Source: Oscillospiraceae bacterium (GTDB taxonomy: Bacteria; Bacillota; Clostridia; Oscillospirales; CAG-272). From it: DNA of 64,000 nt. This document shows, one piece after another, positions 6,762-14,753 of this stretch. The notes beneath the pieces are model-generated. The model did not search any database and was not told the origin of the DNA. It saw only the letters and a list, made by a program, of their open reading frames with translations. Every line of letters starts with the position of its first letter. Positions within the stretch are counted from its first letter, which is position 1. The stretch is taken from NCBI GenBank assembly GCA_015063625.1, contig SVTT01000001.1:186001-250000 (forward strand). Reading direction: 5' to 3'. A program made the position numbers and the translations under genes.

Positions 6762-7043
6762 TCAAATGCTTTTTGATGGTTCTTCGCGCTTGCGCTCGGC
6801 CTGGTATTTTCGTCGCGTTGCCTCGCCGCCGCGCAGGTGACGCTCCATTTTGTTTTTTTGCAGGATCACATAGACCTCGTCAAACAAGCTTCGATTCTGC
6901 TCGCGCAGTGTGGTCGTGACATCCTTATGTACCGTGCTCTTGCTGATCCCGAATTTTTTTGCCGTATCCCTGACGGTGGCGTTATGCTCCTTGATATAGC
7001 TTCCGAACTGTTCACACCTTGTAAGCTCTCCAAAATAATTCAT
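6762..7043 (-). CDS. spoIIID: Sporulation transcription factor SpoIIID
   Basis: SpoIIID is a small mother-cell DNA-binding protein that tunes the sigma-E regulon and helps switch on sigma-K. The 93-residue product has the family signature: VRDTAKKFGISKSTVHKDVT (helix-turn-helix, about residues 24-43) and RHLRGGEATRRKY (basic C-terminal helix, about residues 68-80). Its presence marks the organism as a spore-former lineage. The upstream region carries a duplicated TTCAACATACAA box and is shared with a divergent promoter for the next gene. Confidence 0.95.
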   Translation of the reverse strand: MNYFGELTRCEQFGSYIKEHNATVRDTAKKFGISKSTVHKDVTTTLREQNRSLFDEVYVILQKNKMERHLRGGEATRRKYQAERKREEPSKSI

Positions 7044-7057
7044 AGCCGTTTCTCTCT

Positions 7058-7081
7058 TTGTATGTTGAATTGTATGTTGAA
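7058..7081 (-). promoter_or_regulatory. Tandem 12-bp duplication upstream of spoIIID, sigma-E -10-like
   Basis: The 12 bases TTGTATGTTGAA are repeated head to tail at 7058-7069 and 7070-7081. Read on the minus strand each unit contains CATACAA, and the first gives CATACAAT, which matches the -10 consensus known for sigma-E. I could not find a convincing sigma-E -35 box. Confidence 0.5.
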
Positions 7082-7105
7082 TTTTTCCGAGTTATCTGCT
7101 ATACT
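7077..7105 (+). promoter_or_regulatory. Sigma-A type promoter for the trmH-family gene
   Basis: TTGAAT and TATACT are 17 bp apart. The -35 box overlaps the right end of the spoIIID upstream duplication, so the two divergent genes may compete for this site. Confidence 0.75.
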
Positions 7106-7167
7106 GTTTTTGTATCTATCAAACATTATGCATTTTTTTCTCCGAAAAGAACAAAAGGAGCAAGGAT

Positions 7168-7941
7168 ATGATCAAAGAGGACATACGCTTTACCGATTCA
7201 ACGGTCATGGAGGGCATGACCTCCATTTCGGCTCTGCTCTCGGCAAAGGCGGCAGGTATCAACGACCGCGAGATCAAGGAGATTCGATTTGATCGAGCCA
7301 AAACCGGCAAAAAAGCGCGAGAGCTGACCTTTTTGAACGCCAAATGCCGTGAGCTTGGAGTTCCCCTTACCCTGACCGATGCAAAGGAGCTGGAAGCACT
7401 CTGTATCGGTAACACACACGGAGGAGTCATTGCCATCTGCGGTGACCGAACACTGCCCGAGCCATCCTCCGAAAGCCTTTTAAAAAACGGCTTTTACTGT
7501 CTGCTGGAGGGGATCGAGGATCCTTACAACTTCGGCTACGCCGTGCGCTCGCTGTATGCTGCGGGATGTGACGGAATTTTTCTTGGCAAGCGAAACTGGA
7601 TGAGCGCGGCAGGCGTGGTGGCTCGCTCATCGGCAGGTGCCTCCGAGGCACTTCCCGTTTACAGCGGAGATCCTGTGAGCATGATCGAGCATGCAAAAAA
7701 GGCAGGCTATACTGTTGTCTGTGCCGGTATCAAGAACGCCGTTTCGGTCTACGAAGCAAGCCTGAAGCGTCCTTTACTTCTGATCGTCGGAGGCGAAAAA
7801 CGCGGCGTATCCGCCGCTGTTGCCGCGCAGGCACAGCAAACCGTTCGCATCGACTACGGAAGAGGCTTTCGCGGCTCTCTCTCGGCGGCATCGGCGGCAA
7901 CCGTCCTTGGCTTTGAGGTTCTGCGACAAAATCGCGTATAA
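7168..7941 (+). CDS. TrmH/SpoU-family RNA 2'-O-methyltransferase
   Basis: This 257-residue enzyme transfers a methyl group from SAM to a ribose 2'-hydroxyl in tRNA or rRNA. The SPOUT motifs are present: EGIEDPYNFGYAVRSLYAAG (motif 1, about residue 112), SSAGASEALPV (motif 2), and IVGGEKRGVS with GSLSAASAATVLGFE (motif 3, the SAM knot, about residues 210-252). The N-terminal 100 residues form the substrate-binding part. GGAG lies eight bases before the ATG. The target nucleotide cannot be read from the sequence. Confidence 0.9.
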   Translation: MIKEDIRFTDSTVMEGMTSISALLSAKAAGINDREIKEIRFDRAKTGKKARELTFLNAKCRELGVPLTLTDAKELEALCIGNTHGGVIAICGDRTLPEPSSESLLKNGFYCLLEGIEDPYNFGYAVRSLYAAGCDGIFLGKRNWMSAAGVVARSSAGASEALPVYSGDPVSMIEHAKKAGYTVVCAGIKNAVSVYEASLKRPLLLIVGGEKRGVSAAVAAQAQQTVRIDYGRGFRGSLSAASAATVLGFEVLRQNRV

Positions 7942-8017
7942 AACAGCTTTTGGACTTTTTTTGCTTCGCAATGCGCTTCTTTTTGATATTTTTGGCGTCT
8001 AAAATTTGCGATTGCAG

Positions 8018-8046
8018 TTGAAAGTACGTACTTTATTTGTTATAAT
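8018..8046 (+). promoter_or_regulatory. Sigma-A promoter for purA with a 14-bp palindrome in the spacer
   Basis: TTGAAA and TATAAT are 17 bp apart. The perfect palindrome AAAGTACGTACTTT (8021-8034) overlaps the -35 box and fills most of the spacer, where a bound repressor would block RNA polymerase. Confidence 0.85.
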
Positions 8047-8078
8047 AATATAGTCGAAAAAAATTTGGAGGTAGCATC

Positions 8079-9353
8079 ATGCTTACATCTATTGTGGGAA
8101 TCAACTGGGGAGATGAAGGCAAGGGCCGTATGGTCGACCTTCTTTCCGAGGAACAGGATATCGTTGTTCGTTACCAGGGCGGTAACAACGCAGGTCACAC
8201 CGTTATCAACGAGCGCGGCAAATTCGTTTTGAATCTGCTTCCCTCCGGCATTCTTCGCCCTGAGGTTGTTTGCGTGATGGGCAACGGCATGGCAATTGAT
8301 CTTGAGCACCTGGAAAAGGAATCTGCCAAGCTGATCGAGGCAGGCATTGAGATCTCGCCCCGAAATTTGAAGATCAGCGACCGCGCCATTCTTACTCTCC
8401 CTTATCACGTGCGCCTTGACTGCCTTGAGGAGGAGCGCCTTGCCGGCGAGAAGTACGGCTCCACCCGTCGCGGCATTGCCCCCGTTTACGGCGACAAATA
8501 CATGAAAAAGGCGATTCGCGCAGGCGATCTGCTCGACCTTGACTACCTTGCAAAAAGACTGCGCGGCATCGTCGCCTACAAATCCCTGACCATTGAAAAT
8601 GTTTACAAATCCGAGCCGGTTTCCTTTGATGAAATGTACGCTTGGCTGAAAAAGTACGCAGATCTTTACCGTGACTATATCGTGGATACCGGTCTTTATC
8701 TGACCGAGGCGGTCAAGCAGGGCAAGCGCATCATGTTTGAGGCACAGCTCGGCGCACTCCGCGACATCGATTTCGGCATCTACCCCTACACCTCCTCCTC
8801 CTCCACCATTGCGGCATATGCCCCCATCGGCGCAGGCATTCCCGGTGTGAAGCTGGATAACGTGATCGGTATTATGAAGGCTTATTCCACCTGCGTGGGT
8901 GAGGGTCCCTTTACCTGTGAGTGGTTTGGCGAGGAGGCAGAGGAGCTTCGCCGTGCCGGCGGCGAGTACGGCGCTGCCACGGGCCGTCCCCGTCGCGTCG
9001 GTCCCTTCGACGTCGTTGCATCCCGCTACGGCTGCCGTGTGCAGGGTGCTGACGAGATCGCGCTGACCAAGACCGATATTCTCTCCTATATGAAAAAGAT
9101 TCCGATCTGCGTCGCCTATGAGATCAACGGTGAGCGCGTGACCGAGTTCCCCATGGGTCAGGCTCTTAATGATGCCAAGCCCATCATCGAATACGTTGAC
9201 GGCTGGAACTGCGACATTACGGGCTGCCGCACCATCGAGGATATGCCCAAGGAGCTGATCGCTTACGTCAAAAAGCTCGAGGAGCTTGTCGACTGCAAGA
9301 TCAAGTATGTTTCGGTCGGTGCAGAGCGCGAGGCTTACGTACAAATGTTCTGA
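8079..9353 (+). CDS. purA: Adenylosuccinate synthetase
   Basis: PurA joins IMP and aspartate with GTP to form adenylosuccinate, the first committed step to AMP. GINWGDEGKGRMVD at the N-terminus holds the catalytic Asp and the GTP phosphate loop, and GGNNAGHTV follows near residue 38 with the catalytic His. FEAQLGALRDIDFGIYPYTSSSS near residue 220 and the GRPRRVGPFD segment are also typical. The 424-residue length is normal. TTGGAGG precedes the ATG. It stands alone between its own promoter and a strong terminator, away from other purine genes. Confidence 0.97.
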   Translation: MLTSIVGINWGDEGKGRMVDLLSEEQDIVVRYQGGNNAGHTVINERGKFVLNLLPSGILRPEVVCVMGNGMAIDLEHLEKESAKLIEAGIEISPRNLKISDRAILTLPYHVRLDCLEEERLAGEKYGSTRRGIAPVYGDKYMKKAIRAGDLLDLDYLAKRLRGIVAYKSLTIENVYKSEPVSFDEMYAWLKKYADLYRDYIVDTGLYLTEAVKQGKRIMFEAQLGALRDIDFGIYPYTSSSSTIAAYAPIGAGIPGVKLDNVIGIMKAYSTCVGEGPFTCEWFGEEAEELRRAGGEYGAATGRPRRVGPFDVVASRYGCRVQGADEIALTKTDILSYMKKIPICVAYEINGERVTEFPMGQALNDAKPIIEYVDGWNCDITGCRTIEDMPKELIAYVKKLEELVDCKIKYVSVGAEREAYVQMF

Positions 9354-9360
9354 TAAAAAA

Positions 9361-9387
9361 GGCAACACCGAGTGTGTTGCCTTTTTT
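9361..9387 (+). terminator. Intrinsic terminator after purA
   Basis: An eight-bp stem GGCAACAC/GTGTTGCC with a five-base loop is followed by six T residues, seven bases after the purA stop. Confidence 0.9.
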
Positions 9388-9512
9388 ATCACGATTCTCG
9401 GTAATATGCCCATCATGACCGAGCCATCCGACTTCTGCGCATCGAGGTACTCCCATCATTCCCCTATTAGAACGACAATTTTTCAAAAATAGACCTTTTT
9501 TTAACAAAGTAC

Positions 9513-9541
9513 TTGCATTTTTCTCGCTTCCATGCTAAAAT
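9513..9541 (+). promoter_or_regulatory. Sigma-A type promoter for the AraC regulator
   Basis: TTGCAT and TAAAAT are separated by 17 bp. The gene starts about 95 bases downstream. I see nothing else in the 250-base gap before the gene. Confidence 0.75.
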
Positions 9542-9637
9542 AAAAGCAGAATTGTAGAGTTTTGCGGATTTACGTTAGCCCGTTATTTGATTTCCGAGCG
9601 TAGCTCCGCGGCTCATGCTCATCATAGGAGGGACAGT

Positions 9638-10624
9638 ATGAAGCCCGAAATTTTAAGCAAGCTTGCCATCGTCAACGATGAGGAAAAAAGAATCATCGAG
9701 GGTGAGCATAAGGTCAACAAAAAGCTTTATTCGGCGTTTGCCAAGGAATTCATCGTCAACAGTCACCGCTTGATGCAGGATGGCGAGCAGATCTCTCTTC
9801 GGCGCCATACCCGCTTTGCGGATTTCCCGTCCCATGGACATAACTATGTGGAAATGACTTACGTATGCTCGGGCGAGGTCACACACGTGATCAAGCACCG
9901 CGAGGTCAGGATGCACAAAGGAGATGTGCTGCTTTTAAACCGCCATACCCAGCACAGTGTCCGTAAGACGGGCGAGGAGGACATTGCCATCAACATCATG
10001 CTCTCCACCGAGTGCTTCCATTCCTTTGCTGCCGCGCTGCCCGCCTCCTGTCCCCTTTCCTCCTTTATGGCAGAAAACATTCGCTCCAACGGTGAAGCGG
10101 AATACATGCTGTTTTCCACCGAGGGTGTTCCCCCTCTTGAAAATCTTTTTGAAAACCTATGCTACTCCATGGTAGGCAATGACATTTTGAGCGTGGACAT
10201 TCTGAAGACCACCGTAGCGCTCATCCTCCGCCATTTTGCCGAGCTTCCCGAATGCATCATCACTGCGGCGCGTCATCGCTCGGATTCCGAGCTGCTGCAG
10301 GCAAGGATCGTCGAATATCTCCGTACCGACTTCAGAACCGCCACTCTCAGCGAGCTTGCCGACAAGCTGGGACTCAGCGTTCCCTATCTCTCCAAGCGCG
10401 TACGTGAGCTTTGCGGCATGACCTTCAGTCAGCTCCTGCAGGAGGCGCGCTTTGAGGAGGCGATCCGTCTGTTGGATTCCACCGATCTTCCTGTGGGCGA
10501 CATCATCATTGCCGTAGGCTATGAAAACACCAGCTTTTTCCACAACCAGTTCAGGACGAGATACAATTGCTCTCCCTTCCGCTGGCGCAAGCTTCGCCGA
10601 GAAGCAAGCAGCGAAAAGGCATAA
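9638..10624 (+). CDS. AraC-family transcriptional regulator with N-terminal cupin sensor
   Basis: The 328-residue protein has an N-terminal cupin-like ligand domain: HGHNYVEMTYVCSGEVTHVI, then GDVLLLNRHTQHSVRKTG at about residues 70-130. It ends in two AraC helix-turn-helix units: LSELADKLGLSVPYLSKRVRE and DLPVGDIIIAVGYENTSFFHNQFRTRYNCSPFRWR, of which the second is the classic signature. I chose the ATG at 9638 because AGGAGGG lies seven bases before it. No sugar-use operon lies next to it, so its ligand and target cannot be inferred. It has its own promoter and terminator. Confidence 0.92.
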   Translation: MKPEILSKLAIVNDEEKRIIEGEHKVNKKLYSAFAKEFIVNSHRLMQDGEQISLRRHTRFADFPSHGHNYVEMTYVCSGEVTHVIKHREVRMHKGDVLLLNRHTQHSVRKTGEEDIAINIMLSTECFHSFAAALPASCPLSSFMAENIRSNGEAEYMLFSTEGVPPLENLFENLCYSMVGNDILSVDILKTTVALILRHFAELPECIITAARHRSDSELLQARIVEYLRTDFRTATLSELADKLGLSVPYLSKRVRELCGMTFSQLLQEARFEEAIRLLDSTDLPVGDIIIAVGYENTSFFHNQFRTRYNCSPFRWRKLRREASSEKA

Positions 10625-10649
10625 AAGCAATCCGTGTCATTCAGATAAA

Positions 10650-10683
10650 AACGGCAGGAGTACAAGAAGGCACTCCTGCCGTT
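10650..10683 (-). terminator. Intrinsic terminator downstream of the cysteine-rich gene
   Basis: A 12-bp perfect stem (AACGGCAGGAGT with its complement, ten-base loop) is followed on the minus strand by a run of five T residues. It serves the gene ending at 10819. Confidence 0.8.
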
Positions 10684-10743
10684 AAAAAATATCTGTTTTT
10701 GAGAAAATCCAAGTCTAAACCTGTGAGTTTTCGCTTTTATTCT

Positions 10744-10793
10744 ATCTCTGCTCGCGCTCCGAAGATGTGTCGGAGCGCGAGCAGAGATTTTTT
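10744..10793 (+). terminator. Strong intrinsic terminator after the AraC regulator
   Basis: A 19-bp perfect stem (10744-10762 with 10770-10788, loop AGATGTG) is followed by a run of T residues on the plus strand. It lies about 120 bases after the araC stop, beyond the minus-strand terminator hairpin. Confidence 0.85.
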
Positions 10794-10818
10794 GAATCAA
10801 GCTAACCTTTTTTTCTCA

Positions 10819-11658
10819 TCAAGAGTTGCCGCAGCAACGGCTACCTCTGCCATTGTTTCCACTTACGGGCGCCACCTGATTGGGACAAAATTCCGCAGTG
10901 GGAAAGGGCATGCTCCGAAACGTACCGCAGGGGTCGTTTTCATCGGGAGCACAGCACTCCTTGTCGGGAATGCTATATTCACTCGCCTGCACCAGGAGCT
11001 GACCTGCACGGACCAGACGGATCACCGAGAAAAGGCCAAGCGAGATCGTCAGATAGCGCTCGTTCTCACCGTCGTTAAGCGCGCCGTTCAAGGAATCGGA
11101 CACGACAGTGGGCACGTCGCAGCAGCAGCAACAGCAATGACATTCCTGCACGCTCTCGACGATTCTGGCACCGAGCACGATGGGCTGAACCACCTCAATG
11201 ACCGCCTCCGGGGTATTCAAGGCGCAGCAGACAGGCTCTGGAATCGCACAATAGCTTTCACAGCCATGGCTTCTGAACACCGAAACGTTGCTTTCGCCGC
11301 CAAAGAGCACCACGCGCTTTTCAACCACGGCAATTCCCTCAAATTCCTGTGCCTGACCCAAGGGAACACAGACCTCGAATTTGCAACGCACGTAAAATTT
11401 GACCTGAACAGAATAGAAGCCGCAGCTGAACTGCACAGGATCCACAGCAATGTTAGAGCCGACGATCTCGGCGCATTTCACGCGAACGTTACCTGTCCTG
11501 TTGATCAAATTCTCACCTACACAGGTAAGGAACACCCGTGTATCTTCAAAACAGTCCCTGTCACGGCAGGCATCAAGGATACGGTTGGTTTCGATGCCAA
11601 AGCTTTCGCGGGCAGCGGAACCGATACCGCCGTTGCAGGAAAATCTGTTATCTCCCAT
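10819..11658 (-). CDS. Cysteine-rich protein of unknown function
   Basis: I do not recognise a named family. The 279-residue product is rich in cysteine, including a run of six (CHCCCCCCD) near residue 195 and pairs such as ECCAPD. It is predicted to be mainly beta-strand, with the segments VDPVQFSCGFYSVQVKFYVRC and FEVCVPLGQ near residues 70-105. No signal peptide or membrane segment is visible. RNRILDAC-like and DRDCFEDTRVFL motifs near the start look conserved rather than random. AGGAGG lies nine bases before the ATG at 11658. Metal binding or disulfide cross-linking, for example in a spore coat, is possible but is inference only. Confidence 0.7.
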   Translation of the reverse strand: MGDNRFSCNGGIGSAARESFGIETNRILDACRDRDCFEDTRVFLTCVGENLINRTGNVRVKCAEIVGSNIAVDPVQFSCGFYSVQVKFYVRCKFEVCVPLGQAQEFEGIAVVEKRVVLFGGESNVSVFRSHGCESYCAIPEPVCCALNTPEAVIEVVQPIVLGARIVESVQECHCCCCCCDVPTVVSDSLNGALNDGENERYLTISLGLFSVIRLVRAGQLLVQASEYSIPDKECCAPDENDPCGTFRSMPFPTAEFCPNQVAPVSGNNGRGSRCCGNS

Positions 11659-11828
11659 AGAAAAGGTTCCTCCTCTTCCAAAATTAGAGCAACGATCGTC
11701 AAAGGCTTCGGGAAAAAAGCGCCATGCTTCGCCCAAGACTCTGCGAATAAAAGGCTCTTCCCTAATATCCTATGCGATCCGCCCCGATTTGACAATTTTC
11801 CATGGGCATCCCCTCGGCGGAGCAAGCC

Positions 11829-14102
11829 TTACTCCATGCGATAGGTCCAATCATCACCCGTATCGGTCACGGAAGCACCGTGCGGCAGCGTAACACGAGA
11901 AAGCATGTCCTCCCTTCCGACAAGCACGCGCGTGTCCCTCCTCCCCTCTGCGAGCACAATCTCCTCCTTCGGCAAGGGACCGTGCCGACCGAGCAACAAA
12001 AGATCGGCATCATAGTCGCGCAAAGGATCTCCTCGGTGTCGCAGATACTCGGAGGTCGACGCGCTCTCGTAAGCCAGGACTTCGCCGCCGTAGGAGAGCT
12101 TGAACGCGACGGCAGGCTGAGTCGAACGCTTTTCGTAAAGAGGTTCATAAAAGCAGATGCTGCCTCCGTCAAAAATCGAATAGCTCTGTCCGTATTCGAT
12201 GATTCTGACTGCAACGTCAAACGAGGCGGCAATTGCCAGCAAGGAATCAAGGATGGCTTGCTCCTCCTCGCCGATCGGCATCGGCAAGAAGATCCGATCG
12301 ACAGACACCGAGGCAAAAAAGCGAGAGAGGGCGGCGACGTGGGCATTGTGGTAATGGGTGAGCACCAGGGTGTCCACGCCGGTAGCGCCCTTTTCCTGCA
12401 AGATCTCAAAGCTTTCGCGAAGATCTCGGGAGTGTCCGCTTGAAATATCAATGATCACGTGATTGCCCGGTTGATAGCAAACGATGCTCTCGTCATTCCC
12501 CGAGGCGTGATAGAATAAGTCGACGCGATCGGACGCAACCGAAGTGTGTACGGCAAAACAGGTGAGAAAGCAGACCGCGAAGCACGCTACGGGCAAGAAG
12601 AGATAGCCCCGATCCTTTTTGAGCTTCACCAACAGCAGCACCACACAAGCAAAAAAACAAGGAAACAAAATATACGGAACAAAGTCAAAGCACAGCGACG
12701 CCATGGCATTGAGCGATGCAAGCTTGCTCAACAACAGCAGCATCAGCTCGGCAAGCTTGCCGCCGAGAAGGTACAGCAAGGAAACCGCGTGCGTGGGGAT
12801 CGAGAAAACAGCCAACACAGGAAGTACCGTCACAAAGGGAAGAAGCAGCAGGTTGGAAAGAGGTGTCAGCAATGAGAATTCGCCGAAAAAGAACCATTGC
12901 ACGGGCATGATCATAAAAGAAACGCCAACCGAAATCAGGATCGAACGGCAAAACATGCGAAGCGCACTAAGCAACATCCCCACGGCACCCTCTCCCTTCG
13001 GGATATACCGCACGAGAATACCGCTTGCTTTTCCGAATACCAGGACACCCAAGGTGGCAAGAAAGGTCAAGTCAAAGGAAAGGTCAAAGATAGCACGGGG
13101 CACAACAAGCAAGATCAGAGAACCTGAAAGCAGCAATGCAGTAAGGGCGTCCGAGCCGCGACGGAGATAAAATGCCAAATACACGCTTGCCAGCATGAAG
13201 ACCGCACGCAGCATTGAATAACTGAAGCCGGTCAGAATAAGATAGAAAAGCATCAGGAGCGTGCAGGCAATCATACGCCACTTGCGGTCGCTCCGCAAAA
13301 ACAGGAGAAGACGATCGAGCAATCCAACCACGATGGTAAGATGCAGACCGCTGAGCGCCAGCAGATGCGAAACACCTGCGCGACGAAAATGGCTGACCGT
13401 CGCGTTCGACAAAAGCTCGTCGGTACCGAGCAGCAGTGCGCCCATCAGTCTCCCCGCCTCTCCCCCGACATTGGCAAGGATACGCAGTGAGATCGAAAGC
13501 CGAAATTCGGAAAGCCGCGTCATGAAGGAGCTTCCCTTGCTTGAAAGCAGAAGGATTTCATCCTCCTTCGGTGATGTCAGAAGCACCGCACATCCCTCGG
13601 AACGGCGAGTGTATTCCATGTGCTCGTAATAAGCGTCCTCGGAAAGCTCATGGACCTGAAACTGCCCCGAAATCTGATCTCCCTCGATAAAGGGAGAGGG
13701 AGAGGAAAGCGAAAGTAATGCTTTACCGTCCAAGCTGTCCTCGTTCATCTTTGTAACTCTGACCAGAAGCTCCGCGCCAAGCCCGTTATGCGTCACACGC
13801 TCGACCTCGAGCTCAGCAAGCAACGTATCTCCGATGGCATTGGTCAGTTCGCGCTCATGAAAATAGCGCTCCCCGTTCATTCTTGCGCTTCCGAAAAGCA
13901 TGCAAATCACAAGCACAAGCAAGTAAAAGCGCCGATAGCTCGTCCCACGAAGCGCAGATGTCACGATCAGCATCAGAAAGGCAAAAAGGATCAGGGCAAA
14001 TATCAGGAGAGAAGCCGTCAGGGACAGCAGCGCAGAGATCATCACGGTCGCGATCAACAAAAGGCAGCCTGCCGCCAAGGGCCTTGCATAAAAAAGTCCC
14101 AT
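11829..14102 (-). CDS. comEC: ComEC/Rec2-type DNA uptake channel protein
   Basis: ComEC carries single-stranded DNA across the membrane during transformation. The 757 residues show the usual order: N-terminal membrane helices and a soluble DUF4131 domain, the competence core with HFRRAGVSHLLALSGLHLTIV near residue 245 and many membrane helices, then a C-terminal metallo-beta-lactamase-like domain from about residue 535. In that domain the HxHxDH motif reads THYHNAH, so the metal-binding Asp is replaced by Ala. The start at 14102 has AAAGGAG six bases upstream; an earlier TTG overlaps that site. No other competence gene is nearby. Confidence 0.92.
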   Translation of the reverse strand: MGLFYARPLAAGCLLLIATVMISALLSLTASLLIFALILFAFLMLIVTSALRGTSYRRFYLLVLVICMLFGSARMNGERYFHERELTNAIGDTLLAELEVERVTHNGLGAELLVRVTKMNEDSLDGKALLSLSSPSPFIEGDQISGQFQVHELSEDAYYEHMEYTRRSEGCAVLLTSPKEDEILLLSSKGSSFMTRLSEFRLSISLRILANVGGEAGRLMGALLLGTDELLSNATVSHFRRAGVSHLLALSGLHLTIVVGLLDRLLLFLRSDRKWRMIACTLLMLFYLILTGFSYSMLRAVFMLASVYLAFYLRRGSDALTALLLSGSLILLVVPRAIFDLSFDLTFLATLGVLVFGKASGILVRYIPKGEGAVGMLLSALRMFCRSILISVGVSFMIMPVQWFFFGEFSLLTPLSNLLLLPFVTVLPVLAVFSIPTHAVSLLYLLGGKLAELMLLLLSKLASLNAMASLCFDFVPYILFPCFFACVVLLLVKLKKDRGYLFLPVACFAVCFLTCFAVHTSVASDRVDLFYHASGNDESIVCYQPGNHVIIDISSGHSRDLRESFEILQEKGATGVDTLVLTHYHNAHVAALSRFFASVSVDRIFLPMPIGEEEQAILDSLLAIAASFDVAVRIIEYGQSYSIFDGGSICFYEPLYEKRSTQPAVAFKLSYGGEVLAYESASTSEYLRHRGDPLRDYDADLLLLGRHGPLPKEEIVLAEGRRDTRVLVGREDMLSRVTLPHGASVTDTGDDWTYRME

Positions 14103-14134
14103 TTTTCTCTCCTTTCCCAAAACACAATATCGAA

Positions 14135-14163
14135 ATTATACTATGTTTGTCGCTATTTGTCAA
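14135..14163 (-). promoter_or_regulatory. Consensus sigma-A promoter for comEC
   Basis: TTGACA and TATAAT are exactly consensus with a 17-bp spacer on the minus strand, about 30 bases upstream of the comEC ATG. Confidence 0.9.
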
Positions 14164-14359
14164 TCCCGCCCATTGCATAGTGCAAACACGCCCACGGGTT
14201 CGTTTACGGCGTCTTTTCCCTGCTATCTTTATCAAGCAACCGCGAGAAACATATCAGCCCTTGCGCGCGGAAATCCGCCCCGTCATCAAGATAAGCTCCT
14301 GCCATATCCGCATATGGCCGTGAGCCCTCCCCTTTTCGGAACAAATTAAGAAAAAGCGC
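14164..14359. other. Gap between the divergent comEC and acp promoters
   Basis: About 200 bases separate the two promoters. They hold a 13-base inverted repeat (TTGCA TAG TGCAA, 14173-14185) and a GC-rich stretch without a convincing gene. A 33-codon minus-strand frame beginning MAGAYLDD (about 14204-14304) looks protein-like but has no well-placed ribosome binding site, and it may be a remnant. Confidence 0.4.
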
Positions 14360-14388
14360 TTGACAAAATTCGTTTTCATTTATATAAT
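14360..14388 (+). promoter_or_regulatory. Consensus sigma-A promoter for acyl carrier protein
   Basis: TTGACA and TATAAT are exactly consensus, 17 bp apart, with the acp ATG 35 bases downstream. Confidence 0.92.
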
Positions 14389-14423
14389 AAATGTATGAAA
14401 CAATGATTTCGGAGGAAGAGACT

Positions 14424-14645
14424 ATGTTTGATAAGGTAAAACAACTTCTCATCGACGAATTGCAAGTAGATGAGGGTGCCATCACTATGGAGGCAGAGCT
14501 CTCAAAGGATCTGAACATCAACTCCATTGAGCTTGCCGACCTCATCATGATGTGTGAGGAAAAATTCGGCATTGAGATCTCTGAGGATGATGCAAACGGC
14601 TTTGTCACCGTGGGTGACGTGGTCAACTACCTCGAGGCTCTTTAA
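14424..14645 (+). CDS. acpP: Acyl carrier protein
   Basis: This 73-residue acidic protein has the carrier fold; the serine that takes phosphopantetheine lies in LNINSIELADLI near residue 36 (the usual DSL reads NSI). FDKVKQLLIDEL and EKFGIEISEDDA are the flanking helices. GGAGG lies nine bases before the ATG at 14424; an in-frame ATG 33 bases earlier overlaps the promoter region. It stands alone, with a consensus promoter and its own terminator, away from fatty acid synthesis genes. It could therefore be a second or specialised carrier. Confidence 0.9.
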   Translation: MFDKVKQLLIDELQVDEGAITMEAELSKDLNINSIELADLIMMCEEKFGIEISEDDANGFVTVGDVVNYLEAL

Positions 14646-14658
14646 AACGAAAATCGAT

Positions 14659-14700
14659 AAAGGCGCGCGGCATTCAGTCATGCTGCGCGCCTTTATTTTT
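14659..14700 (+). terminator. Intrinsic terminator after acpP
   Basis: A 15-bp stem with one G-T pair (14659-14673 with 14680-14694) and a loop of six is followed by TTTATTTTT, shortly after the acp stop. Confidence 0.9.
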
Positions 14701-14753
14701 CATATTCTTTCACTGCTGCTGCTATATTATAGTAAAAAAGACGAGGTGAAGAT

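Noticed and set aside
8040-9416. A 458-codon minus-strand frame opposite purA.
   Set aside because: It is an antisense shadow of a complete purA and runs across the purA promoter and terminator.
10567-11844. A 425-codon plus-strand frame opposite the cysteine-rich gene.
   Set aside because: It runs through two terminator hairpins and has no ribosome binding site. The minus-strand frame has AGGAGG and a more regular protein.
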